DNA from: Leptolyngbyaceae cyanobacterium CSSed165cm_216
GTDB lineage: Bacteria > Cyanobacteriota > Cyanobacteriia > Phormidesmidales > Phormidesmidaceae
Reading direction: 5' to 3'
Assembly: GCA_007135385.1 (NCBI GenBank)
Contig: SLIY01000401.1
Coordinates: forward strand, 1 to 16,237
DNA: 16,237 nucleotides
Notes under the pieces: generated by a model
Database searches by the model: none
What the model saw: only the letters and a program-made list of their open reading frames with translations
Told to the model about the DNA's origin: nothing
Program-made: the position numbers and the translations under genes
Part shown: in pieces, positions 6,379-13,457 of the stretch
Numbering within the stretch: the stretch's first letter is position 1
Layout: each line of letters starts with the position of its first letter

Positions 6379-6387
6379 TATAGGAAT

Positions 6388-6714
6388 ATGCAAACTATGA
6401 CTAGACCTATGGCTGTCGTACAAGCTCAGGGTTCTCTCAACGCTTCCAACGCTAAAGATTTTCAGGTGGCTATGGTGCAGCAGCTCCAGAGTGACCTGTC
6501 TTCAGGCTTGGTGGTTGACATGAGTGGTGTGGAGTCCCTCGATAGTGCCGGACTGATTGCCCTGGTGGCGGCTCTAAAGCAGGCACGGCAGCAGCAGAAG
6601 CGGTTCTGTCTCTGTACAGTACCCCCCAGTATTCGGATTATTTTTGAATTAACCCAGCTGGATCGTGCCTTTGAGATGATTGATGCTATGCCCCAAATGG
6701 CGGCGGCTGCATAG
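6388..6714 (+). CDS. STAS-domain protein, anti-sigma factor antagonist type
   Basis: A 108-residue single-domain STAS protein of the SpoIIAA/RsbV type. In that family the protein binds an anti-sigma kinase or another switch partner, and binding is turned off by phosphorylation of a conserved serine. Here the motif is VVDMSGVESLDSAGLIAL, with Asp52-Ser53 in the position of SpoIIAA Asp57-Ser58, so the phospho-acceptor is kept. The rest of the fold fits (an initial strand AVVQAQGSLN, helices around FQVAMVQQL and ALKQARQQQ, a strand KRFCLCTV, final helix IRIIFELTQLDRAFEMI). No anti-sigma kinase or PP2C phosphatase lies next to it, so its partners are encoded elsewhere. It has its own upstream palindromes and a strong terminator, so is likely monocistronic. 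Confidence 0.9.
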   Translation: MQTMTRPMAVVQAQGSLNASNAKDFQVAMVQQLQSDLSSGLVVDMSGVESLDSAGLIALVAALKQARQQQKRFCLCTVPPSIRIIFELTQLDRAFEMIDAMPQMAAAA

Positions 6715-6781
6715 CTTGTCCACATTAGTCCTGACCCAGATTATCCTTCACAGTCTGAACTCACAGTCTGAACCTTGTCTG

Positions 6782-6815
6782 ACCTGCTGTAACTTTGGCT
6801 TGCAGCAGGTTTTTT
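6782..6815 (+). terminator. intrinsic terminator after the STAS gene
   Basis: ACCTGCTG (6782-6789) pairs with CAGCAGGT (6803-6810), extended inward by three weaker pairs, then TTTTT (6811-6815). The last 14 nt, CAGGTTTTTTACGG, are repeated immediately downstream (6806-6819 and 6820-6833). Confidence 0.88.
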
Positions 6816-6833
6816 ACGGCAGGTTTTTTACGG
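6806..6833 (+). repeat. 14-bp tandem duplication of terminator tail
   Basis: CAGGTTTTTTACGG occurs twice back to back with no mismatch. The first copy contains the 3' arm end and T-tract of the STAS-gene terminator; the second gives a spare T-tract without its own stem. Confidence 0.9.
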
Positions 6834-6913
6834 CCCTGAGCGGATCATCTTCTTGGCCTGGCCGCTATAGTAGGTTGAAGAAACCCCGTAGCCTCGTTGT
6901 GAGTCATTGAATC

Positions 6914-9631
6914 GTGTCTGTATCTATTGATACCCTGCTAACTCCTGACATTAATAAGCCAGCTCGTTACTTAGGTAATGAGTTGGGGGCGGTGCATAAA
7001 CCTTGGGCCGAAACCGCCGTGCGTTGGGTGTTGACCTACCCCGAGGTGTATGAGGTGGGAGCGTCTAACCTGGGTCATATTATTCTGTACAGCATTCTGA
7101 ATGCTCAGCCTCGCCAACTGTGCGATCGCGCCTATCTGCCCGCCGCCGATCTGGCCGCTAAGCTCAAGCAGACCAACACGCCACTATTTGCGGTCGAGTC
7201 GCAACGCCACCTGACAGACTTTGATATTTTGGGCTTCAGCCTCAGTTACGAACTGGGAGCGACCAATATCCTGGAAATGCTCTCCTTGGCTGGCATTCCC
7301 TTCACCTGGCAACAGCGAGCCCAAAAGGAGCGCTTTGACGTTGAGGCTGGATCCTGGCCTTTGATTTTTGCTGGAGGACAGACGGCTACCTCGAATCCAG
7401 AACCCTATGCCGACTTTTTTGACTTTGTGGCCCTGGGGGATGGTGAGGAACTGCTTCCCGAAATTGCCCTGGTGTTGGAAGAGGGTAAAGCAGCGGGGCT
7501 CAGTCGAGAAGCGCTGCTACTGGATTTAGCTCAGGTGCCGGGGGTGTATGTGCCTCGGTTCTACACCATGGCTGAGGATGGTTCGGTGCAGCCCAATCGT
7601 CCCGACGTGCCCCAGCGGGTGTTGCGGCGAGTAGCCACCCCCATGCCTGCCTATGCCATGGGTCTGGTGCCCTATGTGGAGACGGTTCATGACCGACTGA
7701 CTGTAGAAATTCGCCGGGGCTGTACCCGGGGGTGCCGGTTTTGCCAGCCGGGCATGCTGACCCGGCCAGCTCGGGATGTGGAACCGGAAGCGGTGGTGGA
7801 TGCGATTGAAACCGGTATGCGCCAGACGGGCTATAACGAATTTTCCCTGCTTTCCCTGAGTTGCTCTGACTATCTGGCGTTACCTGCGGTGGGGGTGGAA
7901 ATCAAAAACCGGCTGAAAGACGAAAATATTTCCCTGTCGCTGCCCAGTCAGCGGGTGGATCGGTTTGACGAAAATATTGCCCATATCGTCGGTGGTACTC
8001 GCCTGACTGGCTTAACCTTTGCCCCTGAGGCGGGTACCCAGCGAATGCGGGACATTATTAACAAGGGGCTGACCAACGAAGAGCTGCTGCAAGGGGTGAA
8101 GACGGCCCATGAGCAGGGCTGGGATCGGGTCAAACTCTATTTCATGATTGGCTTGCCTGGTGAAACCGATGCCGATGTGATCGGCATCGCCGAGACGGTG
8201 CGCTGGCTGCGCCAAGCTTGCTATATCAAAGGGCGCAAGTCCCTGTCGTTTAACATCACTATTTCCAACTTTACCCCCAAGCCCCATACCCCCTTCCAAT
8301 GGCACACGGTTTCGACTGAAGCGTTTTTACGGAAACAGGCCTTGCTCCAGGCTGAGTTCAAGACCATGCGCTGGGCCAAGGTGAATTTCACCGATGTGCG
8401 GATTTCGGCGATGGAAGACTTTGTCGGCCGGGGCGATCGCCGTTTGGCGACTGTTGTGCATCGAGCCTGGCAACTGGGGGCTGGCATGGATGCCTGGTGG
8501 GAAAGCCTAGACAATGCCTTTAATGCTTGGACCCAGGCGATTGACGAGGCAGGTCTGTCCTGGAAATATCGCCAGGTTTCCCAAGGGGAATGGAACGTGA
8601 TGGATACCCAGGGAGGTGCTCCCCGGCTGGATGCTCCCCTGCCCTGGGACCACTTAGATACGGGCATTGATAAAGCCTGGTTACAGCAAGACCTGCAACG
8701 GGCCTTAGAAGCGGCTACAGTGCCCGACTGCTCCTTCGAAGGGTGCAGCCATTGTGGGGTATGTGGGGCTGACTTCGGCCACAATGTGGTCGTACCTCCA
8801 CCCCCGGTACCCACGTTTGTCGGCCATGGTAAACCCGATCAGGCTCGGGTACAGCGGTTACGGGTGACCCTCGGCAAGCTGGGGGATATGGCCCTGATTG
8901 GTCATTTGGATCTGGTGCGTCTGTTCGATCGCGCCCTGCGCCGGGCGGGATTACCCATTTCCTTTACCGGTGGCTTTCACCCAGGGCCTCGAATTTCACC
9001 GGCAAATGCCCTGCCCCTGGGGGTGACCAGTAGTGGCGAGGTAATTGACTTTGAGTTGAAAGCCGTCATGGATCCTGAAGACTTTCGTCAGCAATTAGCG
9101 GCTCAACTGCCCCCCGAGATTCCCCTCTACCGGGTTGAGCCGGTCTCACTGCAAGAGCCCTCCGCCACCAAGCGCCTCGACCAGGCAGAATATTTCCTGG
9201 CCATCAGTCAGGAGGATCCCCAGGCGGCAGCCGCTGATTGGCCGAATTGGATTGCGGCGGTACAAGGGATGAAGACCTTTATGTGGGATAAAACGACTAA
9301 ATCTGGCCAGAAACAAACCGTTAACCTACGGGAACGACTGCACCAGATTGCCCTGGTCCCTGCTACAGAATCGCTACCTGTAGCCATGGGCAGCGACGCT
9401 GGGACAGTTGTTAAAATGGTAGGTAGTTGCCGCAATGATGGGAACCTACTGCGGCCTGAGCAAGTCCTGTGGATGATGGAGGCCGCGGCGGGACAACCCT
9501 TAAAAATGGACCAGATTCACCGTTCTCGTCTAGTGTTTCGCTCCCTTGACCAGCCTGCTGTGAAATCAGGGCATGGCGGTGACACTGCCCCAACTGGCCC
9601 GATTACTCATTCCCCCATGCCTGTAGGCTAG
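6914..9631 (+). CDS. B12-binding/radical SAM protein fused to DUF2344 (TIGR03960 + TIGR03936 type)
   Basis: A 905-residue protein. The N-terminal ~240 residues look like a B12-binding-type domain (ARYLGNELGAVHKPW, YPEVYEVGASNLG, FDILGFSLSYELGATN). The radical SAM domain follows, with the 4Fe-4S motif C270-x3-C274-x2-C277 in RRGCTRGCRFCQPG. Before the C-terminal domain lies a second cysteine cluster C606-x4-C611-x2-C614-x2-C617, which could hold a further iron-sulfur cluster or zinc. The C-terminal ~270 residues match DUF2344 (LGKLGDMALIGHLDLVRLFDRALRRAGLPISFTGGFHPGPRIS). Related fusions occur across cyanobacteria; DUF2344 elsewhere is linked to RNase E/G and ribosome genes, hinting at RNA modification, but no reaction is established to my knowledge. 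The start is GTG 6914, which fits the family's N-terminus although the ribosome site is weak. The next gene begins 10 nt after its stop. Confidence 0.92.
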   Translation: MSVSIDTLLTPDINKPARYLGNELGAVHKPWAETAVRWVLTYPEVYEVGASNLGHIILYSILNAQPRQLCDRAYLPAADLAAKLKQTNTPLFAVESQRHLTDFDILGFSLSYELGATNILEMLSLAGIPFTWQQRAQKERFDVEAGSWPLIFAGGQTATSNPEPYADFFDFVALGDGEELLPEIALVLEEGKAAGLSREALLLDLAQVPGVYVPRFYTMAEDGSVQPNRPDVPQRVLRRVATPMPAYAMGLVPYVETVHDRLTVEIRRGCTRGCRFCQPGMLTRPARDVEPEAVVDAIETGMRQTGYNEFSLLSLSCSDYLALPAVGVEIKNRLKDENISLSLPSQRVDRFDENIAHIVGGTRLTGLTFAPEAGTQRMRDIINKGLTNEELLQGVKTAHEQGWDRVKLYFMIGLPGETDADVIGIAETVRWLRQACYIKGRKSLSFNITISNFTPKPHTPFQWHTVSTEAFLRKQALLQAEFKTMRWAKVNFTDVRISAMEDFVGRGDRRLATVVHRAWQLGAGMDAWWESLDNAFNAWTQAIDEAGLSWKYRQVSQGEWNVMDTQGGAPRLDAPLPWDHLDTGIDKAWLQQDLQRALEAATVPDCSFEGCSHCGVCGADFGHNVVVPPPPVPTFVGHGKPDQARVQRLRVTLGKLGDMALIGHLDLVRLFDRALRRAGLPISFTGGFHPGPRISPANALPLGVTSSGEVIDFELKAVMDPEDFRQQLAAQLPPEIPLYRVEPVSLQEPSATKRLDQAEYFLAISQEDPQAAAADWPNWIAAVQGMKTFMWDKTTKSGQKQTVNLRERLHQIALVPATESLPVAMGSDAGTVVKMVGSCRNDGNLLRPEQVLWMMEAAAGQPLKMDQIHRSRLVFRSLDQPAVKSGHGGDTAPTGPITHSPMPVG

Positions 9632-9641
9632 AGGTTAAGTT

Positions 9642-10505
9642 ATGCCGCAAACCAAACAACCACATCAGTCCTACGGTAGGGACAGGTTGAGGCCTAGGGG
9701 TAGTCAATGGCTCTTGGGTTTGTTGGGTGGTGTGGCTCTAGTGGTTGCACCGGGACTAGGGCGGTCAGCATCGGCTGCTCCTCCAGAAACCATCGAACAG
9801 GCTTGCTTTATCTCGGGGCGCAACGGTCTTTCAGCTGGGCAAGAAATTTTAGTCGGTTACTTGCCTGGGCAGCCTGATACCCTACGTAAGGCCTTTTGCC
9901 AGTTACTTTTGTTTCCGACGGCCAGTCTGGTTGATACGGATGCGTTTTCAAGCCAGATTGTAGATGGCTCCATTTCCAGTGATAGCCGCCATGCGTCAGC
10001 TGAGGCGATGACGTTGCCGAGTATGTGGTGGAACCGTGACTCGTTGACCCCCCAGTTAGGGGGGCGTCGTCTAGTGATGTCTTGGATTTCCTACAAAATT
10101 GATAACTCAGGGCGTCAAGTTATTGACGTGATGGTTAACCCTCAAATTTGGGCCGCTTTGTCCTTTAATGAGCGGTTTGCTGTACTGAACCAGTTTGGTA
10201 CCTCGGCCCGCAGTTTTGACTATGACCTGCGATTTTTCCATGGCAGTTCCCGCAATCAGCGCCTGGCTGGGGTGTATGCCTGTGAACCGGTGGCACCCAG
10301 CCGGGCTACCGTTCCCTTGGATCAGCTCTCTTTTGAGCAGCCCGACTCAGAGCCGTCATCAGGTCAACAAAAAGTCTGTGCCGCCAGTCTGGATGTGCCT
10401 AGAATTGTCCAGATGCAGCGGAGCTTGACCGCCGCCGGAGAACGTCTTAACCCCGTTGCCGAGGGGGTGCCACCGCACTCCAGGGAAATCAACGCTAGTC
10501 GTTAG
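9642..10505 (+). CDS. exported protein of unknown function
   Basis: A 287-residue protein I do not recognise. Residues 1-45 form a signal peptide: a basic start (RDRLRPRG), hydrophobic core WLLGLLGGVALVVAP, and a cleavage site ASA/A near 45/46. The mature part has four cysteines (C55, C86, C214, C246), consistent with two disulfides in the periplasm, and an ordered-looking centre (MSWISYKIDNSGRQVIDVMVNPQIWAALSFNERFAVLNQFGTSAR). The last ~60 residues are polar and probably disordered. AGAGG (9630-9634) overlaps the stop codon of the radical SAM gene and lies 7 nt before this ATG, so the two are almost certainly co-transcribed and may be translationally coupled. Its 3' end overlaps the convergent solute-binding gene by 11 bp. 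Confidence 0.8.
   Translation: MPQTKQPHQSYGRDRLRPRGSQWLLGLLGGVALVVAPGLGRSASAAPPETIEQACFISGRNGLSAGQEILVGYLPGQPDTLRKAFCQLLLFPTASLVDTDAFSSQIVDGSISSDSRHASAEAMTLPSMWWNRDSLTPQLGGRRLVMSWISYKIDNSGRQVIDVMVNPQIWAALSFNERFAVLNQFGTSARSFDYDLRFFHGSSRNQRLAGVYACEPVAPSRATVPLDQLSFEQPDSEPSSGQQKVCAASLDVPRIVQMQRSLTAAGERLNPVAEGVPPHSREINASR
10495..10505. other. 11-bp tail-to-tail gene overlap
   Basis: The plus-strand exported-protein gene stops at 10503-10505 and the minus-strand solute-binding gene stops at 10495-10497, so the two coding regions overlap and there is no room for a terminator between them. Transcripts from both sides must run into the opposite gene. Confidence 0.85.
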
Positions 10506-11661
10506 GCAGATCGTTAGATCGGAGGGCTGTCCATATGTCCACGTACTGGGCTTCTGCCTCGGGGCTAACGGGGAGTAAAAATTCGCTGGTGCGTTTAGTT
10601 TCTGGCGAGAGGATCAAGCTGGGGTAACGCTGGAGGGCCTCAGGCCAGGCGGACCGGTCTTGCCCTAACCAGCGCGGCGCGGCCCCATGACCATAAATCG
10701 CTAATTGATCAGCGAAGTCATCGCCTAGGCAAAAGTTAGCCCAAGCGACGGCGTCTGGTGATAGTGCATCATTACCCGTGGCTGGTTGGACCCATAGGTC
10801 AGCACTGAGCAGGGTACCTTCTGTTGGAATGGCAGCTTTTAGGGATTGGTGCTGGCGCAGGACAGGAGCAATGTCATCGGTCCAGCCGATCACCGCTGTG
10901 GCATCGCCGATAATTAGGGTCTCTAGAAAGCGGCTTGCATCGTAGACCCTGACTTGCTGATGCAGCTTTTGCAACATATCCTGTAGCCCGACCACCATCT
11001 CTGGGTTGGGATGATTGGCCGAGGCGCCAACGGCTTTTAGGGCGATTCCAAGTACCAGGCGAGGATGGTCAGGTAAAATCACCCGACGGCGCAAGTCTGG
11101 TCTAAGCAGGTCAACCCAACGGGTTAGGGGTTGATCCTGGGGGGTGAGCCGGGCGGGGTCATAGAGAATCGCTAAACTACTCCAACGGTAGGGGATGCCC
11201 CACAGGTCTCCAGTGTCGCTGGGGTAGCCTTGGGAGTCCCGCCGCACGATCTGGGGCCAGGGGGCAGACTGGTCTTCCCCAGCCGCGATCGCCTCTCCAG
11301 GCACCGGTTGAATCAGCGCTTGCTGAATGGCGGCTTTGAGCCAAAAGTCGCCTAACGTCACCCATTGGGCCAATTGCTGCGGCTGGGAGCCGAGTAGCCA
11401 GCGCAGCCCCGCCTGATTGGTGCCAGTGTGGGGTTGCCCCTGCCAAGTTTGCAGTCGTTTAAACAGGTCTAGCAGGGAAGGGTAAGCCGTGACGGCCACA
11501 GAGCGGCCTTGCTGCTGCTGAAAGGTGCGAATCACCTGGGAGGGCAGCGAGTTGGCCAATATCGCCAGACTGAGGCTATCCGCACCAGCCCGCTGACAAC
11601 TGGTGGCCAGGGTAGCCAACCACAGACTGGTGGCGCGGGCTAAAAAAGTGCGACGATTCAT
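10495..11661 (-). CDS. Tat-type extracellular solute-binding lipoprotein
   Basis: A 388-residue periplasmic binding protein of the spermidine/putrescine- and iron-binding (PBP2, PotD-like) class. It begins MNRRTFLARATSLWLATLATSC: a twin-arginine motif RRTFL and a lipobox-like end with Cys22, so it is probably folded in the cytoplasm, exported by Tat and lipid-anchored. Supporting features of the fold: LSLAILANSLPSQVIRTFQQQQG at the start of the first lobe, the hinge-region stretch GDLWGIPYRWSSLAILYDPARL, DLLRPDLRRRVILPDHPR, and GDATAVIGWTDDIAPVL. I start at ATG 11661 because the open frame's first codon (11685) is TTG and would place eight residues before the twin-arginine signal. No permease or ATPase is adjacent, so the substrate and partners are unknown. 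Confidence 0.85.
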   Translation of the reverse strand: MNRRTFLARATSLWLATLATSCQRAGADSLSLAILANSLPSQVIRTFQQQQGRSVAVTAYPSLLDLFKRLQTWQGQPHTGTNQAGLRWLLGSQPQQLAQWVTLGDFWLKAAIQQALIQPVPGEAIAAGEDQSAPWPQIVRRDSQGYPSDTGDLWGIPYRWSSLAILYDPARLTPQDQPLTRWVDLLRPDLRRRVILPDHPRLVLGIALKAVGASANHPNPEMVVGLQDMLQKLHQQVRVYDASRFLETLIIGDATAVIGWTDDIAPVLRQHQSLKAAIPTEGTLLSADLWVQPATGNDALSPDAVAWANFCLGDDFADQLAIYGHGAAPRWLGQDRSAWPEALQRYPSLILSPETKRTSEFLLPVSPEAEAQYVDIWTALRSNDLPND

Positions 11662-11730
11662 GAGCTTGAATGCCGAAGGAGACAAAACAACGGGAGAATA
11701 CTGATCAAACCATAACGTTTTACGAGTCCT

Positions 11731-11847
11731 ATGAAATCTGTTCGCGATATTATTAGCGTCACCATTACCCTGGTGCTTCTATCCTTCATTGGTATTAGTC
11801 TGGTTCGGCTGGGCTATTTTTTCCTGCACAGTCAGAATCTGCTTTAA
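11731..11847 (+). CDS. 38-residue single-span membrane peptide
   Basis: ATG 11731 opens a 38-codon frame ending in TAA 11845-11847. The product starts MKSVRDIISV, has one long hydrophobic segment (about residues 7-32, ITLVLLSFIGISLVRLGYFFL with one Arg26), and ends HSQNLL, the layout of small cyanobacterial membrane subunits. I cannot match it to a named small photosynthetic or NDH subunit. It lies 69 nt from the divergent solute-binding gene and 227 nt before the hydrolase gene. The ribosome site is weak (ACGAG about 5 nt upstream). The coherent hydrophobic sequence in a gap otherwise without ORFs makes it a fair candidate gene; conservation is untested. Confidence 0.5.
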   Translation: MKSVRDIISVTITLVLLSFIGISLVRLGYFFLHSQNLL

Positions 11848-12074
11848 ACCTGGGTTCGGGATAACACCGTTCCCTGAAAACTTAACTAAGCCCAGCGACC
11901 ACGCCCCTGTTATTGTTGATTATGCAACTTTTGAAGTTGATTAATCGTCCGGATTTTGGGCATAAGGATATGTCTTAAGTAACAGGACGGGATCAAGACA
12001 ATCACGTCCAAAAGTCAAAGCCCACAGAAGCGCCAACAGCGAACAACCAACTAATAGCCCATAGCCCTCCCCCT
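11848..12074. other. spacer before the hydrolase gene
   Basis: Together with 11662-11730 this makes a gap of about 400 nt apart from the 38-codon ORF. I see no clear promoter, terminator or repeat; the 20 nt before ATG 12075 are pyrimidine-rich with no Shine-Dalgarno. Confidence 0.45.
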
Positions 12075-13307
12075 ATGACGTCTCACCTCAAACGCAAACT
12101 AAAACACTGGATTCTGCTGTTCTGGGCCGCGCTGCTGGCGGTGGTGATGCTGGGTGGGCCTGCGATCGCATTTCCGCCACCCTTGGTGCCGTGGGGGGCT
12201 GAGCCGGGGGAGATTGCCCCGGTTCCCCAGAGCTTCCAGAAAATCCGGGGGGTGTGGCTGACCACCAACGATATGACTATCCTGCGGGATTCGTCTCGGG
12301 TGCAGAGCGCCATGGCCGAGCTGTCTCAGCTCAACTTCAATACGGTCTATCCAGTGGTCTGGAATGCGGGCTATGCCCTCTATCCCAGCGTGATTGCCCA
12401 GCGGGTCGGGATTCCCTACATTCACCGAGGGGCTGCGGGACAGGACATTCTGGCTGACGTGATTGACCAAGCTCACCGTCAGGGGCTACTGGCGATTCCT
12501 TGGTTTGAGTTTGGCTTTATGGCTCCGCCGTCATCGGAGTTGGCTATAGCCCATCCGGACTGGTTGACCCAGCGTCAGGATGGCAGCCAGACCTCGAACA
12601 GTGCGGCTGGGGAAGTGGTGTGGCTCAACCCGTTGAAGCCGGAGGTGCAGCAGTTCATCACCAGCCTGGTGGCCGAAATTGCCGTCCGTTACGACATTGA
12701 CGGCATTCAGTTTGATGACCACACGGCCCTGCCCAGCGACTTTGGCTATGACCCTTACACCCTGGCGCTGTACCAGCAGGAAACCGAAAAGTCGGTGCCG
12801 AGTAACCCGCGCGATCCGGCCTGGATGCGCTGGCGGGCTGACAAGATTACGGACTTTGTGGCTCAGCTCAACCAGACGGTGAAGCAGCATCGTCCCCAAG
12901 CTATCTTTTCGGTATCGCCGAACCCCTATGACACGGCCTACAACTCGTTTTTGCAGGATTGGGTGGGCTGGATCAGTCGCGGCTTGGTGGATGAGCTGCT
13001 GGTGCAGGTCTACCGCTGGGACATGAACAGCTTTACGGATCAAATTCTGCGGCCTGAAATCCAGATGGCCCAAACTCAAATCCCGGTGGGCATTGGCATC
13101 CTGACTGGGCTACGCAATCGGCCCATGCCGATGTCGATGATTCAATCCCAGGTGATGCGATCGACGGCTCAGGGGTTAGGGGTGGCCTTTTTTTACTACG
13201 AAAGTCTCTGGTACGATGCGCCGGAGCCTGTGGCAGAGCGCCAGGCCCACTTCCGAGATTTGTTTAGCGTTCCGGCGTCCCGGTTTAACCTCCGTCGCCA
13301 GGCTTGA
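12075..13307 (+). CDS. secreted GHL10-type glycoside hydrolase-like protein (YngK/DUF187 family)
   Basis: A 410-residue protein with a signal peptide (KRKLKHWILLFWAALLAVVMLGGPAIA, cleavage near residue 32) and a TIM-barrel domain of the glycosyl hydrolase-like 10 family. Visible signatures: K-I-R-G-V-W-L-T-T (57-64) at the first barrel strand, FNTVYPVVWNAGYALYPS (88-105), the WFEFGF strand (143-148), D-G-I-Q-F-D-D-H (209-216) carrying the likely acidic residues, SVSPNP (279-284) and LVQVYRWD (309-316). The substrate is not established; cell-envelope or sheath polysaccharide is the usual guess. It has no S-layer homology domain. The start has no Shine-Dalgarno, but the next in-frame Met would fall inside the signal peptide. 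It is convergent with rsmI. Confidence 0.88.
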   Translation: MTSHLKRKLKHWILLFWAALLAVVMLGGPAIAFPPPLVPWGAEPGEIAPVPQSFQKIRGVWLTTNDMTILRDSSRVQSAMAELSQLNFNTVYPVVWNAGYALYPSVIAQRVGIPYIHRGAAGQDILADVIDQAHRQGLLAIPWFEFGFMAPPSSELAIAHPDWLTQRQDGSQTSNSAAGEVVWLNPLKPEVQQFITSLVAEIAVRYDIDGIQFDDHTALPSDFGYDPYTLALYQQETEKSVPSNPRDPAWMRWRADKITDFVAQLNQTVKQHRPQAIFSVSPNPYDTAYNSFLQDWVGWISRGLVDELLVQVYRWDMNSFTDQILRPEIQMAQTQIPVGIGILTGLRNRPMPMSMIQSQVMRSTAQGLGVAFFYYESLWYDAPEPVAERQAHFRDLFSVPASRFNLRRQA

Positions 13308-13438
13308 GTGCGCTATCCCGCCGGGCTCAGGCTGGCCATGGTGTAGGGTGCTGCTGTGGTTGCAGGCCAGGGGGTGCAGTCGCCGCCAGATTTGATTTTG
13401 GTAACGACGCTATCGGCCAGCAGCTTCGACAAACGGAG

Positions 13439-13457
13439 TATTCCTTAAGGCGGGAAG
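13439..13457. repeat. 19-bp sequence shared with 155-173
   Basis: TATTCCTTAAGGCGGGAAG occurs here, covering the last codons and stop of rsmI, and again at 155-173 in the left gene-free region, same orientation, no mismatch. Chance identity of 19 bp within 16 kb is very unlikely. Confidence 0.75.

Larger units (their letters stand above)
6056..6387. other. divergent spacer upstream of the STAS gene
   Basis: AT-rich regulatory-type sequence with no supported gene; a 69-codon minus-strand frame (6006-6215) overlaps the start of the neighbouring gene and looks like chance. It contains a 7-bp hairpin (GTGTTTT 6293-6299 / AAAACAC 6306-6312) and two overlapping palindromes at 6341-6357. GTGAAA (6303-6308) and TATTAG (6326-6331) are 17 nt apart and make a weak promoter candidate for the STAS gene. 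Confidence 0.5.

Noticed and set aside
6680..6910. 76-codon plus-strand frame after the STAS gene
   Set aside because: Runs through the STAS gene end and its strong terminator; its translation just reads the hairpin and T-tracts.
8221..8814. 197-codon minus-strand frame inside the radical SAM gene
   Set aside because: Shadow of a strongly supported coding region in GC-rich DNA; rich in S, C and W with no domain.
13356..13448. 30-codon GTG-started frame between the hydrolase and rsmI (ends ...SFDKRSIP)
   Set aside because: Looks somewhat protein-like and might be a gene remnant, but it is short, has no ribosome site and overlaps the rsmI end.
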